Positions 44,640 through 53,714 are shown, counted from the stretch's first letter. The stretch: 64,000 nucleotides of DNA from Gimesia algae (GCF_007746795.1 NZ_CP036343.1:5183357-5247356), one strand, 5' to 3'. A program made the numbers and translations. The notes: a model not told the origin generated them from the sequence alone.

Positions 44640-44969
44640 ATGTTGAATCAACTTTGGAACGACGAAGCTGGTTTCGTAATTTCTGCGGAACTCGTACTCG
44701 TCCTGACTATCGCTGTTCTGGCCATGATCGTTGGACTGAGCGAAGTCGCTGTCGCTGTAAACACTGAACTGAACGATATTTCAAACGCAATTGGTGCCCT
44801 CAACCAGAGCTATGCTTATACTGGTTTTATTGGTAATGGTGGAAAAACCAAAAGCTGGTACGCCGGTTCTCGCTGGTCAGACGCAACCGATGACTGTGAC
44901 CTGAACAATACATGTGATCTTGTTACAGGTACCAGCCAGATCACTGCTGATGAAGCGACTACGTTCTAA
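44640..44969 (+). CDS. Pilin-like small membrane protein, copy 1
   Basis: This is a 109-residue protein. It has a short N-terminus (LNQLWNDEAG), a hydrophobic helix with an embedded Glu (FVISAELVLVLTIAVLAM), then an amphipathic helix (EVAVAVNTELNDISNAIGAL) and a C-terminal domain with AGSRWSDATDDCDLNNTCDL. The layout is that of Flp/Tad-type pilins (Gly then hydrophobic residues with Glu near +5), although here Glu falls at +6 if cleavage follows Gly. The two Cys in DDCDLNNTC could form a disulfide. It is one of four paralogues in tandem. It has its own terminator directly after it. Confidence 0.8.
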   Translation: MLNQLWNDEAGFVISAELVLVLTIAVLAMIVGLSEVAVAVNTELNDISNAIGALNQSYAYTGFIGNGGKTKSWYAGSRWSDATDDCDLNNTCDLVTGTSQITADEATTF

Positions 44970-45037
44970 AACGACTACACCTTGGTCTTAAGGTGCGAAT
45001 TGAGAGCAACTGATATAATCAGTTAATTCGACTCATC

Positions 45038-45083
45038 CGGAACTCTGGCAGGGATTCGTCCCTGCCAGGGTTCCGATGTTTCA
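45038..45083 (+). terminator. Terminator after pilin-like copy 1
   Basis: A nearly perfect 17-bp stem (45038-45054 with 45059-45075, loop TTCG) lies 68 bases after the stop. An A-rich run follows instead of a long T-run. Confidence 0.65.
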
Positions 45084-45791
45084 AAAAAAACGCATTTGAT
45101 TCACAGTCTCTTTTACAGACTGTTTAAAATCCTTGATAAGCAGTGTTGCCTGAATGCAACCTGTCAAACTTTCTGGGCCCTGCTGGCCCCTTTTCCAACA
45201 GAATCTGTAAATCACAATATTGATTACAGTTATAGCGATTCTCAAATCGTGTTTCTTCAGCTCCACACGCCCTGTGGACTTCTCACAACGCCTCCCCTCC
45301 AGCCAAATGGCACACCGACTGCGTTATGAGATCTGCAACAAGACTGAATGAAAACAATAACTGAAATATTAGATCTCAAAACAAACAGATACTGATTGAT
45401 TCGCTGCGTTGTGACCCGTGTTGAGGCTTCTTCCTTTTAAGTGATTTGTCCCCGAAAGAAGAAGAGAAGCCTACGGCATTGCATGAAGGTGAGAGAGCAT
45501 TCAATGCGAATGATGCCTATGGCACCATATATGGGCTTCCATCGCTCCGCGGGTCATGACGTGCGATTTACAAAATATTGATGAAAACAAAACTGCAGTT
45601 TGTGCTGTGAAATCGCGGGCCGGTGATTTCACAAAAGTGCCTGAATGGAGCGTAGTCTCTCAATCTGGCTAAGTGATAAATATTGCTTTCGCTTTATTTA
45701 TCGGTATGTCGTGGGCTGTTTTCTATCTCGGAAAGCAAACCACAAACTCGTCTCTCAATTTAATTTTTTTAAGACCAAGGAACTCACTAAG
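45084..45791. other. Long gene-free leader before pilin-like copy 2
   Basis: No supported gene lies in these 708 bases. The ribosome site AAGGAACTC directly before copy 2 is the same as before copy 1, which fits duplication of the 5' region. Confidence 0.4.
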
Positions 45792-46118
45792 ATGTTAAAT
45801 CAACTTTGGAACGATGAAGCAGGTTTCGTAATTTCAGCTGAATTAGTACTCGTTTTGACCATCGCCGTTCTGGCAATGATCGTTGGACTGAGCGAAGTTG
45901 CTGTAGCTGTCAACACTGAATTAAACGACATTTCAAACGCAATCGGAGCTCTGAACCAGAGCTATGCCTACACTGGTTTCCGTGCATCAGCAGATGGAAA
46001 AACCAAGAGCCACTATGCTGGTTCACGTTTCAATGATGCTGTCGATGACTGCGACCTGAACAACTCTTGCGACCTGGTTACAGGTACAACAGGTGTAACT
46101 GTTAACGAAGCTCCATAA
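45792..46118 (+). CDS. Pilin-like small membrane protein, copy 2
   Basis: This is a 108-residue protein read from the ATG at 45792. A longer in-frame extension upstream lacks family similarity, and AAGGAACTC lies directly before this ATG. The first 62 residues are identical to copy 1 in protein, but many codons differ (for example SAELVLVL uses TCA-GCT-GAA-TTA here and TCT-GCG-GAA-CTC there). The C-terminal domain is related but diverged (AGSRFNDAVDDCDLNNSCDL). Its role is presumably the same as copy 1. Confidence 0.8.
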   Translation: MLNQLWNDEAGFVISAELVLVLTIAVLAMIVGLSEVAVAVNTELNDISNAIGALNQSYAYTGFRASADGKTKSHYAGSRFNDAVDDCDLNNSCDLVTGTTGVTVNEAP

Positions 46119-46141
46119 TTTTGATTTCGATCAAATTCTCG

Positions 46142-46176
46142 AAACTCTGTTCAGGAACTTCCTGAACAGAGTTTTT
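46142..46176 (+). terminator. Terminator after pilin-like copy 2
   Basis: A perfect 15-bp stem (AAACTCTGTTCAGGA at 46142-46156 with its complement at 46160-46174) and a T-run lie 24 bases after the stop. Confidence 0.8.
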
Positions 46177-46258
46177 ACTTCTAAGAAAATGAAACTCCTT
46201 CAAGTGGAGTTCCAGCAACTCTCAAAATAGACATTTAATAAAACAAGGGGATAAAATC

Positions 46259-46591
46259 ATGTTGCGGGCATTATGGAAAGAGGAAAACGGCTTTATTATT
46301 TCTGCAGAACTGGTCCTGGTATTGACTATCGCTGTACTGGCCATGATCGTCGGCTTGAGCGAAGTCGCTGTGGCTGTAAATACCGAATTGAACGATGTCT
46401 CAAATGCCATCGGTTCACTGAATCAAAGTTATGCTTATACCGGTTTTAGAGCCAGTACTTTTTGTGATGGTAAATCAAAAAGCCACTACGCAGGTTCCAG
46501 GTTCAATGATTCTGTCGATGACTGCGACCTGAATAATACTTGTGAACTGGTCACAGGTACTCTCGGTCTGACAGGTGATGAACGGAACTAA
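46259..46591 (+). CDS. Pilin-like small membrane protein, copy 3
   Basis: This is a 110-residue paralogue with a slightly different N-terminus (LRALWKEENGFII). The helix SAELVLVLTIAVLAMIVGLS is identical in protein to the other copies, and NTELNDVSNAIGSLNQSYAY follows. It has an extra Cys (STFCDGKSKS) and the same DDCDLNNTCELVTGT motif. AAGGGGAT lies before the ATG. The close spacing to copy 2 (140 bases, with a terminator between) still suggests a separate unit. Confidence 0.8.
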   Translation: MLRALWKEENGFIISAELVLVLTIAVLAMIVGLSEVAVAVNTELNDVSNAIGSLNQSYAYTGFRASTFCDGKSKSHYAGSRFNDSVDDCDLNNTCELVTGTLGLTGDERN

Positions 46592-46630
46592 GCCATAGTA
46601 GTAAAGATGAGCGACAATTTAACTCTCTCA

Positions 46631-46664
46631 GAGAACCGGCGGAAATCCCGCCGGTTCTTTTTTT
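46631..46664 (+). terminator. Terminator after pilin-like copy 3
   Basis: A 10-bp GC-rich stem (GAACCGGCGG at 46633-46642 with CCGCCGGTTC at 46648-46657) is followed by T7. It lies 40 bases after the stop. Confidence 0.88.
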
Positions 46665-47017
46665 CGATTACACGCTCTTACAGTTTGTTTAGCCCTGGTG
46701 TTCAGGCTGTTTAACACTTCAAAAAGCCACACGATTCTGCCTCCCCCGGATTCTCCGCTTACCAGACACGACCTAAGTCTTTTTCAGATTAAAACATAGC
46801 CTGATTCATGCATCTGTATTCATCAGCAGAATACATCTCTCTGGCATGCCGTCTGCTTTATCAGACTACTGTAAGCTGATCAACGTGCAATCACTCATCG
46901 ATCAATCTACACAAGCAGAAATAATCTCTCACAATGTAAACTCTCTCTCACATTGCCATCGGTTGAATACGCATTCGACTGTCGGCACACTCTACGATTA
47001 AGTAAGGGGACTCTCTC
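46665..47017. other. Leader region of pilin-like copy 4
   Basis: These 353 bases hold no gene. AAGGGGACTC lies before the copy-4 ATG. Confidence 0.4.
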
Positions 47018-47350
47018 ATGTTGCGTATCGTTCAACGTTTGTACAATGATGAAGCTGGTTTCGTGATCTCTGCGGAATTAGTACTGGTTCTGACGATTGC
47101 TGTCCTGGCGATGATCGTCGGTTTAAGCGAAGTCGCCGTTGCCGTGAATACGGAATTAAACGACGTTTCCAATGCCATCGGCGCACTCAACCAGTCCTAT
47201 TGCTTCACCGGTTTCCAGGCTGGTTCTCACGGAAAAATGAAAAGCTATGTGGCCGGCAGTCACTTTCAAGACTCTTACGATGACTGTGACTTGAACACCA
47301 GTTGTGACCTCGTCACCGGGACATCCAGTATCGGAACTGAAGGCTGGTAA
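47018..47350 (+). CDS. Pilin-like small membrane protein, copy 4
   Basis: This is a 110-residue paralogue with a three-residue longer N-terminus (LRIVQRLYNDEAGFV). The helix core is again identical in protein, with different codons from all other copies. The C-terminal domain is the most diverged (QSYCFTGFQAGSHGKMKSY, then DSYDDCDLNTSCDL), with an additional Cys. It converges with the YTV-type gene and shares a terminator with it. Confidence 0.8.
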   Translation: MLRIVQRLYNDEAGFVISAELVLVLTIAVLAMIVGLSEVAVAVNTELNDVSNAIGALNQSYCFTGFQAGSHGKMKSYVAGSHFQDSYDDCDLNTSCDLVTGTSSIGTEGW

Positions 47351-47380
47351 TCAAATCCCGTCTCACAATGCAACTATAAA

Positions 47381-47420
47381 AACAGAGGCAGGTTTCATTT
47401 GAAACCTGCCTCTGTTCATT
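47381..47420. terminator. Bidirectional terminator between pilin-like copy 4 and the YTV-type gene
   Basis: A perfect 16-bp stem (AACAGAGGCAGGTTTC at 47381-47396 with its complement at 47401-47416) and a 4-base loop lie between two convergent genes. It could stop both. Confidence 0.75.
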
Positions 47421-47447
47421 TACATCACAAACGAATCCAGCGCCCTG

Positions 47448-48779
47448 TTAAGCAGATACTCTCGGCTTGACAGGAGTGAGTTCCGGATTTGCTTCCGGTT
47501 CTGGCTGCGGTTCCGGAACAACTGGTTTTGCTGTTTCCCGGCTTTGGGGAGCCAGATTACAGTTTCCAGTAGCACAGGCAGTCGTAGGACAGACTGTGGT
47601 AGGAACCATAGTGCAGACTTCGTAAGGGACCTTACGTGCAACACATTTAGTAACGTACCGTGTGCAGGTTACAGGAACCTGTTTGGGAACGCAGCGGGCA
47701 ACACGGTGAGTGACAGTGAAAGGCACTTTCCGGGTGACACATTCAGCGACTTTACGGCTGCACTTCTCTGAAACCATTTTACAGGTTTGAACAGGAACTT
47801 TACGAACCTTTTCTTCACAAACCCAGTTACAGGTCTGATAAGGAACCTTTTGAGCGACTGTTTCCGTAACCCAGCGGCAAGTCCGGTAAGGAATTTTGGT
47901 CACAACCACTTCAGGTACCATTTTACAGACTTTAACAGGTACTTTGTTCACAATTACTTCGGGTACGTAACGGGTTACCTGTACCGGGCAGTTCTGTCGA
48001 ACAACCTCAGGCACATATTGGGTGCAAGGCACCTGGCAGGCAACACGTTTCAGTCGCCAGACCTTTCGGCAGTGAGTTCGTCCGGGAACCTGAACCATGC
48101 TCATCACGGGACGACCACATGGATCGGTTGACCAGCAGGGACGGCATTTACCGGGCTTGGTAATCTGTTTTGTTTCCCAGACGCCCTGCATACGATGCAC
48201 AGTGCGGTACGTTGTCACCGGTTTCATCACCGTATAACACCGTTCTTGGTTAACGGTTTCCGTGACTGGTCGCATGACAGTCCGACGGCATTCCTGTTCG
48301 ATGGTTTCCACAACCGGTCGCATCACAGTGCGGCGACACTCGCGCTCATGGTTTTCCCAGACAGGACGTTGTACCTGATAGCTGCAATCACGGTACTTGG
48401 TTTCGACAACCGGTCGACGGACAGTGTAACGCTCTTCCCGCTCAGATGTTTCAAATATCGGTTTTTGAACCGTATATTCGACATCGCGGTAAACCGTTTC
48501 ATTCACCATGCGATAACAGGTTTCCTGCTTGTCTTCGTAAACTGTCTCGTATTCGGTGCGATAAGCAGTGTACTGCTGAGGTTCTGCAACCTGATCATAA
48601 ACAGTACGATAGCATGTTTTCCGCTCGACACGACAAGCGGTGTAACAGGCTGTAGGCTGACAGGCTGTTGTGGGACAGCAGTTATAACTGGCCGCTCCAA
48701 AATACCTGCAGGCTTGCGCCGAATCATTGACAGCCAGCATTGCCACGGCGGCACATGCTAAGGCCATAATCTTTTTCAT
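47448..48779 (-). CDS. YTV-type Cys-rich repeat protein, putative cell-wall protein
   Basis: This protein has about 443 residues, read from the ATG at 48779 with a very strong GGAGGGGG site; a frame extension to 48806 adds nothing recognisable. The signal peptide (KKIMALACAAVAMLAVNDSA) is followed by a Cys-rich repetitive chain. The first half has units such as ECRRTVMRPVVETIEQ and ERYTVRRPVVETKYRD. The second half has units such as KVPVKVCKMVPEVVV, KVPVQTCKMV and KVPYEVCTMVP, rich in Tyr, Thr, Val and Cys. This fits the YTV-domain proteins described from planctomycete cell walls, which are probably disulfide cross-linked. The Pro/Glu-rich end (PEPQPEPEANPELTP) may be a spacer. Confidence 0.85.
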   Translation of the reverse strand: MKKIMALACAAVAMLAVNDSAQACRYFGAASYNCCPTTACQPTACYTACRVERKTCYRTVYDQVAEPQQYTAYRTEYETVYEDKQETCYRMVNETVYRDVEYTVQKPIFETSEREERYTVRRPVVETKYRDCSYQVQRPVWENHERECRRTVMRPVVETIEQECRRTVMRPVTETVNQERCYTVMKPVTTYRTVHRMQGVWETKQITKPGKCRPCWSTDPCGRPVMSMVQVPGRTHCRKVWRLKRVACQVPCTQYVPEVVRQNCPVQVTRYVPEVIVNKVPVKVCKMVPEVVVTKIPYRTCRWVTETVAQKVPYQTCNWVCEEKVRKVPVQTCKMVSEKCSRKVAECVTRKVPFTVTHRVARCVPKQVPVTCTRYVTKCVARKVPYEVCTMVPTTVCPTTACATGNCNLAPQSRETAKPVVPEPQPEPEANPELTPVKPRVSA

Positions 48780-49187
48780 TTTTCCCCCTCCAAAAAAGTT
48801 CGTCACATGATGAAAGTGTGCGTTTTCCGATTTTCCATCTCAGATATGACTGCCTGCATTATTGACATGACCTGAAAAAAGATGCAAATCAAAAGCAGAC
48901 GTCCTGTGTGGAAAAATCAAAATCACAGCGGGTTGTTCTATTTAGCACTCAAGCATAGATCACATAGTTTCGGCAACTTGAGGAAAAAAGGGGGTTATCT
49001 CTTTTTAGTGAAGAGCTTGTTGTATGTGCCACTTTATAATCGTTATCACCTGCAAAGTTTCACAAATACAACATCTGTTCGAACTAACCTGTTATCAGAA
49101 CTCAACATGAATCATAGAAACGACATCCGATCTGTCGCAGGTAACCGGGAATGAAAACATCTACATAACTACATGCACCAAATATTA
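48780..49187. other. Gene-free stretch upstream of the YTV-type gene
   Basis: 408 bases without a supported gene. They contain the YTV-type gene promoter region and the 3' flank of the nucleotidyltransferase gene. Confidence 0.35.
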
Positions 49188-49820
49188 TCAATCCGTGCCG
49201 TATTTTTTTTGCAATGCATCAAAATCTTCAGGGGTATCCAGATCAAGCAGGATTTCCGGGACAGCACATTCCTGTAAAAAAGGCTGAATGTCCCGACTCG
49301 GCCAGAGAGCATTGATGCCCTGCGCTTCAGACAGCTTGAAAATCCTATCCGCCATCGACCAGCGAAAAAAAGTCGGATGCCCTTTCCGACCCTGGTATGT
49401 GGGAATCATCACATCAGCCGGACAACGCTCCCAGGCCTGACATAATTCGTCAATGACTGACTGCTCCAGCACGGGATGATCTGCGGGAACCAGCAACCAT
49501 CCGTCTTCATCCGCTGGCTGATAATGTTCTTCAATCCAGCGCAATGCATACTGGACGCTGGCTTTCATATCAGGCGGGTCCGTTTCCCGCTGAACCACAT
49601 CAACCTGCAGATCAGCCAGATGATCCTTCAAACGTATATCATCCTGGCGTGCGACAATGACGGTTTTTGTAATCCCTTCACTACTCAATCCCCTCACCAG
49701 ACGCTGAATGACCGTTTCAGCTCCCAATGTCAGCAGCAGTTTATGTGTTCCCATACGTCGACTTCGGCCAGCAGCAGGAACAATAGCAAACAGCCGGCGC
49801 GTTGTCATTAAATCACTCAT
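49188..49820 (-). CDS. MobA/MocA-like nucleotidyltransferase
   Basis: This is a 210-residue protein of the NTP_transf_3 fold. The N-terminal nucleotide-binding signature is AIVPAAGRSRRMGTHKLLLT, followed by ETVIQRLVRGL, the metal-binding region DGWLLVPADHPVLEQSVIDE and YQGRKGHPTFFRW. This is the pattern of molybdenum-cofactor cytidylyl/guanylyltransferases (MocA type, with GHP) rather than sugar-phosphate enzymes. It would attach a nucleotide to molybdopterin. No molybdoenzyme lies beside it here. A second possible ATG is at 49808. Confidence 0.8.
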   Translation of the reverse strand: MSDLMTTRRLFAIVPAAGRSRRMGTHKLLLTLGAETVIQRLVRGLSSEGITKTVIVARQDDIRLKDHLADLQVDVVQRETDPPDMKASVQYALRWIEEHYQPADEDGWLLVPADHPVLEQSVIDELCQAWERCPADVMIPTYQGRKGHPTFFRWSMADRIFKLSEAQGINALWPSRDIQPFLQECAVPEILLDLDTPEDFDALQKKYGTD

Positions 49821-49933
49821 TCCGATAAGATACTGTCAGGCCGGTTTTCTGAATTCAGGTACCGGCGGAGTACTGCCATATTATAAGGTGTCATTCAGAA
49901 CTTGTCTGGACCATTCAGAGTTAAGGAATAATC

Positions 49934-50728
49934 GTGCAAATTTTGCTGACTAATGATGATGGAATACACGCCCCCGGCATTCGCAGCCTGCAGAAAACAT
50001 TAACTCAACTCGGAGATGTGGAAGTGGTTGCCCCCCTCGCTGAACAAAGCGGGGTGGGATTAAGTATTACCTATTTACATCCTTTGATGATACATCAGGA
50101 ATTCGAAAGTGAAAAGCACTGGGGCTGGGCGGTCGCCGGCAGTCCGGCAGACTGCGTTAAACTGGGAATTCTGGAGTTCTGTCCGAAACGCCCCGACCTG
50201 ATTGTCAGTGGCATCAATTCCGGTTCGAATGTAGGGATCAATGTGCTCTATTCCGGTACAGTCGCCGGAGCCATCGAAGGGGCCTTCGCCGGGATTCCCT
50301 CGATCGCCATCTCGGCTGCCAGCAGTTTTGCCAACGACACCAAACCCGATTATGACCGCTGCGCCGCTCAGAGTATTCACATCATCAGAAAACTGTTACA
50401 GGAAAAATCCCCCTCCGACGGACTCTGGAATATCAATTTTCCTGAAATACGACCGGATTGGCCCCGGGGAGTTAAATGGACATCGCTGGGTGTCAAACGG
50501 CATTTCGATGTCATGGAAAAACGAATTGATCCCCGGGGGAGGCCTTATTACTGGAGTGGCCTTGACCCAGTTCACAACCATCAGTTGGAACCAGGCACAG
50601 ACATCCATGAACTGGCGGAAGGTTTTGTCACGGTCACACCGTTAAAATTTGACTTAACCGATCACGAACATCTGCAGGCATCATCGAAGGCGCAGTCCGG
50701 TGGGGAGATCGATCTGAACCTTGATTGA
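49934..50728 (+). CDS. surE: 5'/3'-nucleotidase SurE
   Basis: This is a 264-residue protein with a GTG start behind AAGGA. Family signatures: [17 protein letters not shown] at the N-terminus (catalytic Asp pair), [47 protein letters not shown] and [20 protein letters not shown]. SurE is a metal-dependent phosphatase acting on nucleoside monophosphates, important in stationary phase. The C-terminal 50 residues are the usual dimerisation part. It lies upstream of the two-component pair on the same strand but is separated from it by a promoter. Confidence 0.95.
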   Translation: MQILLTNDDGIHAPGIRSLQKTLTQLGDVEVVAPLAEQSGVGLSITYLHPLMIHQEFESEKHWGWAVAGSPADCVKLGILEFCPKRPDLIVSGINSGSNVGINVLYSGTVAGAIEGAFAGIPSIAISAASSFANDTKPDYDRCAAQSIHIIRKLLQEKSPSDGLWNINFPEIRPDWPRGVKWTSLGVKRHFDVMEKRIDPRGRPYYWSGLDPVHNHQLEPGTDIHELAEGFVTVTPLKFDLTDHEHLQASSKAQSGGEIDLNLD

Positions 50729-50768
50729 CCTCTGATACCGGGAATCGATGAATCCCGCTTTGCAAAGT

Positions 50769-50796
50769 TTGACATTTCCCGGTAATGCGGGATAAT
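50769..50796 (+). promoter_or_regulatory. Sigma-70-type promoter for the histidine kinase
   Basis: A TTGACA hexamer at 50769-50774 and GATAAT at 50791-50796 are spaced by 16 bases. This gives a leader of about 130 bases before the histidine kinase GTG start. Confidence 0.6.
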
Positions 50797-50935
50797 CAGG
50801 AAGTAAACAATTCGCATGCGGCAGAAGCCTGCTGTTACCACTCGATCTCAGGCCGGCCCCTTGACAGGGGCTGCATTCATACCGCCCGTATTATAAAACA
50901 GTGATCTGTCTCTAGTTGTGTTAAGGAGGTGCGCA

Positions 50936-52984
50936 GTGAATCACAATCAGTCACCGGAACACAACAGACTCTCATCCCGGATCATATCGGAAACATTTCC
51001 GGAACTGCAGACCGGAGATTTTCTGCAGAACATCATCGACTCAGATCAGCAACTGCTCCAGAAAATTCTTTCCATCACTCCACTGATCATCTGGGCCGTC
51101 GATCGCCATGGGATCGTCACACTCTCGGAAGGAGGTGGCCTGAACCGCCTGGGATTTCTTCCGGGAGAATGGGTGGGTAAATCTGTTTTCAAAGAGTACG
51201 CTGATGATCCCGAACTGATTGATATTTTCAATCGAACTCTCCAAGGCGAAGAACTGCAACGGATCCGGGCAGCCGGTGAGCTTGTCTTTGATGTCGATTA
51301 CAATCCGTTGTTTGATGAACAGGGTCATGTCGACGGATTTCTTTCAGTCGCCATTGATATCACTGAAAAAGTCACTTCGCAGGAAGAGCTCCGCCGTTCC
51401 GAAGAACGCTTCAGTAAGATTTTTCAGGTCAATCCGATCGCCATGTGCATTACGGAGATCGATACCGGAATCTTCATCGAGGTCAATGAAAACTTTCTCA
51501 CCGCGCTGCAATGCAGCCGGGAATTCATCCTGGGTAAAAGCGCCTTTGACATTGGTTTCTGGCCCAGCAAAGAAACCCGCCGGGAGATGATTGAAAAAGT
51601 TCAGAAAGAAGGGACCGCGCGCGAACTCTATTTTGACTTCATCATTCCGAATGGCTCCCGCTTATGCACCATGCTCTCCGCGGTCCAGATCTATTTTCGA
51701 GGAGAGACATTTCTTCTCTCCTGTGTAAAAGACATCACCAGAGAACAGTCAGCTCTGGATGAACTCGAAAAATTAAATGAAAACCTCGAAGCCAGAGTCG
51801 CCTCCCGCACTGCCGAACTGGAACACGCCCATGCAATTCTGAACGAAGAATATACCAAACGAAACCGGCTGTTTAATGCGCTGCAACAGACAGAAGCCAA
51901 ATGGCGTTCACTCGTAACCAATGCACCCGATACGATCCTGACACTGGATCATGTAGGCAACATTCTCTTTATCAATCATCAAATTGAAGCAGTCAACATG
52001 GATGACATCATCGGCTCATCCATTTTCAGTTACATGAATCAGTCAGACCTCAATAAAGCCCGTGATATTCTTCAGGAAGTCTTTCAGTCAGGAAAGACAC
52101 AGGTGATGGAAACGGAAGGTCTCAACACAGAAGGCAAAAAAACACTCTACTCCTGCCGCATCGGTGCCATGGTGACCGAAGGCAGCATTATCGCCGCGAT
52201 GGTCATTGCAACTGATATTACTCAACAGAAACAGGCAGAACAGGAACTGGTGAGGCGTCGTGCGGAACTCGCGCATCTTTCCAGGCTCTCTACAATGGGG
52301 GAACTGGCTGCCGAACTCTCGCATGAATTAAACCAGCCACTGGCAGCCATCAATAATTACACGAATGGCTGTATTCGCCGCATCCAGTCCGGAACCACGA
52401 CTCTGGATAACCTGATTGAACCTCTCGAAGAAATCTCACGTCAGGCACAACGCGCCAGTGAAACGATTAAGCGTCTCAGGAGGCATGTTCAAAAGGGTGA
52501 AGTCGAACAGAAATATCTGGATATCAACGCCATCATACAAAATTCCATCGCGCTCCTGGAACACGAGCTCCAGCGAAATTTTGTCGCATTGCACCTGGAG
52601 TTAAGCCCGGGGCCTCTTCGGATCATTGGAGATGCGATCCAGATTGAACAGGTATTGGTCAATCTGTTGCTCAATGCCTTTGAAGCAATGTCAGAGCATC
52701 CCCCGGAAGAACGCAAAGTCGTGATTCAATCTGATCAGGATCAGACGGGAAATCTGATGATATGCGTGACAGACAGTGGAATCGGTTTGAAAAAAGGTCA
52801 GGAAAATTCTATCTTCGAAACATTCTACACAACAAAACAGAAGGGACTGGGCGTCGGTTTGTCAATCAGCCAGACGATTATCGAAGCCCACGGAGGGAAA
52901 CTGACCCCACGTAGAAACAAACGAGGGGCCAGTTTTGTGATCACTCTTCCATTAGCTCATGGAGATCGAAACAGTGGTGTCTGA
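50936..52984 (+). CDS. PAS-domain sensor histidine kinase, FixL/TtrS-like
   Basis: This is a 682-residue protein. The GTG at 50936 is chosen because AAGGAGGT (50923-50930) is 5 bases upstream; an earlier GTG at 50918 lies before that site. Three PAS domains are seen: about 40-150 (IIWAVDRHGIVTLSEGGGLN), 155-285 (PIAMCITEIDTGIFIEVNEN) and 330-445 (TILTLDHVGNILFINHQIEA), with a coiled coil between the last two. The transmitter follows: phospho-His in AELSHELNQPLAAINNYTNG, then VNLLLNAFEAMSEHP (N box), VTDSGIGLKKGQENSIFETF and GVGLSISQTIIEAHGG. No membrane helix is seen, so it senses inside the cell. The stop overlaps the response regulator gene. Confidence 0.9.
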   Translation: MNHNQSPEHNRLSSRIISETFPELQTGDFLQNIIDSDQQLLQKILSITPLIIWAVDRHGIVTLSEGGGLNRLGFLPGEWVGKSVFKEYADDPELIDIFNRTLQGEELQRIRAAGELVFDVDYNPLFDEQGHVDGFLSVAIDITEKVTSQEELRRSEERFSKIFQVNPIAMCITEIDTGIFIEVNENFLTALQCSREFILGKSAFDIGFWPSKETRREMIEKVQKEGTARELYFDFIIPNGSRLCTMLSAVQIYFRGETFLLSCVKDITREQSALDELEKLNENLEARVASRTAELEHAHAILNEEYTKRNRLFNALQQTEAKWRSLVTNAPDTILTLDHVGNILFINHQIEAVNMDDIIGSSIFSYMNQSDLNKARDILQEVFQSGKTQVMETEGLNTEGKKTLYSCRIGAMVTEGSIIAAMVIATDITQQKQAEQELVRRRAELAHLSRLSTMGELAAELSHELNQPLAAINNYTNGCIRRIQSGTTTLDNLIEPLEEISRQAQRASETIKRLRRHVQKGEVEQKYLDINAIIQNSIALLEHELQRNFVALHLELSPGPLRIIGDAIQIEQVLVNLLLNAFEAMSEHPPEERKVVIQSDQDQTGNLMICVTDSGIGLKKGQENSIFETFYTTKQKGLGVGLSISQTIIEAHGGKLTPRRNKRGASFVITLPLAHGDRNSGV

Positions 52985-53627
52985 AAACATGACAATCCAG
53001 CAGGAAGCAACCGTCTTCGTTGTTGATGACGACCCCGCCATCAGAAAATCACTTCGCTGGCTGATTGAATCGGTCGGCCTGAAAGTGCAGACTCACGAAC
53101 TTGCCAGCGAATTTCTGGAGAGTTATTCCCCCGATATTCCCGGCTGCCTGGTCCTGGATGTCAGAATCCCTGGCATGAGTGGTCTGGAATTACAGGAAAA
53201 ACTGCGGGAACAGGGCTACGATATCCCTGTGATTATTGTCTCTGGTTACGGGGACGTCCCCATGGCTGTACGCGCCATGAAAGCAGGAGCTATCGACTTT
53301 CTCGAAAAGCCCGTCAGCGATCAGGTTCTGCTGGACTATATTCAGAAAGGCATTGAAACGGACATCAAGAACAAACAGAACCGGATACAGAATCAGGATC
53401 TGATGGAACGCAAAGAATTACTTACCCGCCGTGAACGGGAAGTTATGGAGTATGTAGTCGCCGGTTTTTCCAGTCGCGAAATTGCCGAAAAGCTGAATGT
53501 CAGCTTTAAAACGGTGGAAGCACACCGCGCTAAAATCATGAAAAAAATGCAGGCCAAAAGCGTGCCCAAACTGATTCAGATGGATCTGCAGATCAAAGTT
53601 GTTCCCGAGTATCTCCGTGACCACTGA
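52959..53627 (+). CDS. FixJ-type response regulator
   Basis: This protein has up to 222 residues. The receiver domain has VFVVDDDPAIRKSLRWLIES, phosphoacceptor Asp in CLVLDVRIPGMSGLELQ, VSGYGDVPMAVRAMKAGAID and the switch Lys in EKPV. The LuxR-type HTH has LTRREREVMEYVVAGFSSRE and NVSFKTVEAHRAKIMKKMQA. It is a partner of the preceding kinase, with overlapping genes (26 bases if the ATG at 52959 is used). A GTG at 52977 or the ATG at 52989 could be the true start. It activates transcription of unknown targets; the next gene (ftr) is a candidate only by position. Confidence 0.92.
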   Translation: MEIETVVSENMTIQQEATVFVVDDDPAIRKSLRWLIESVGLKVQTHELASEFLESYSPDIPGCLVLDVRIPGMSGLELQEKLREQGYDIPVIIVSGYGDVPMAVRAMKAGAIDFLEKPVSDQVLLDYIQKGIETDIKNKQNRIQNQDLMERKELLTRREREVMEYVVAGFSSREIAEKLNVSFKTVEAHRAKIMKKMQAKSVPKLIQMDLQIKVVPEYLRDH

Positions 53628-53714
53628 GACTTTGATTTTGCCCCTGATTCCGCAATAATCAAACCAGTTATCAATCACTTTATCATTGCTCCTTGAGATT
53701 CTCCGGAAAGCACT

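Noticed and set aside
44389..44767. Overlapping frames in the leader of pilin-like copy 1
   Set aside because: They overlap the pilin-like start in other frames and lack ribosome sites.
45096..45329. 77-codon frame between pilin-like copies 1 and 2
   Set aside because: No similarity to the array proteins, no ribosome site and no signal.
47544..48761. Several plus-strand frames opposite the YTV-type gene
   Set aside because: They mirror the repeats of the Cys-rich gene; the minus-strand frame has the signal peptide and ribosome site.
50918..50935. Upstream GTG start for the histidine kinase
   Set aside because: The AAGGAGGT site lies after it and points to the GTG at 50936.
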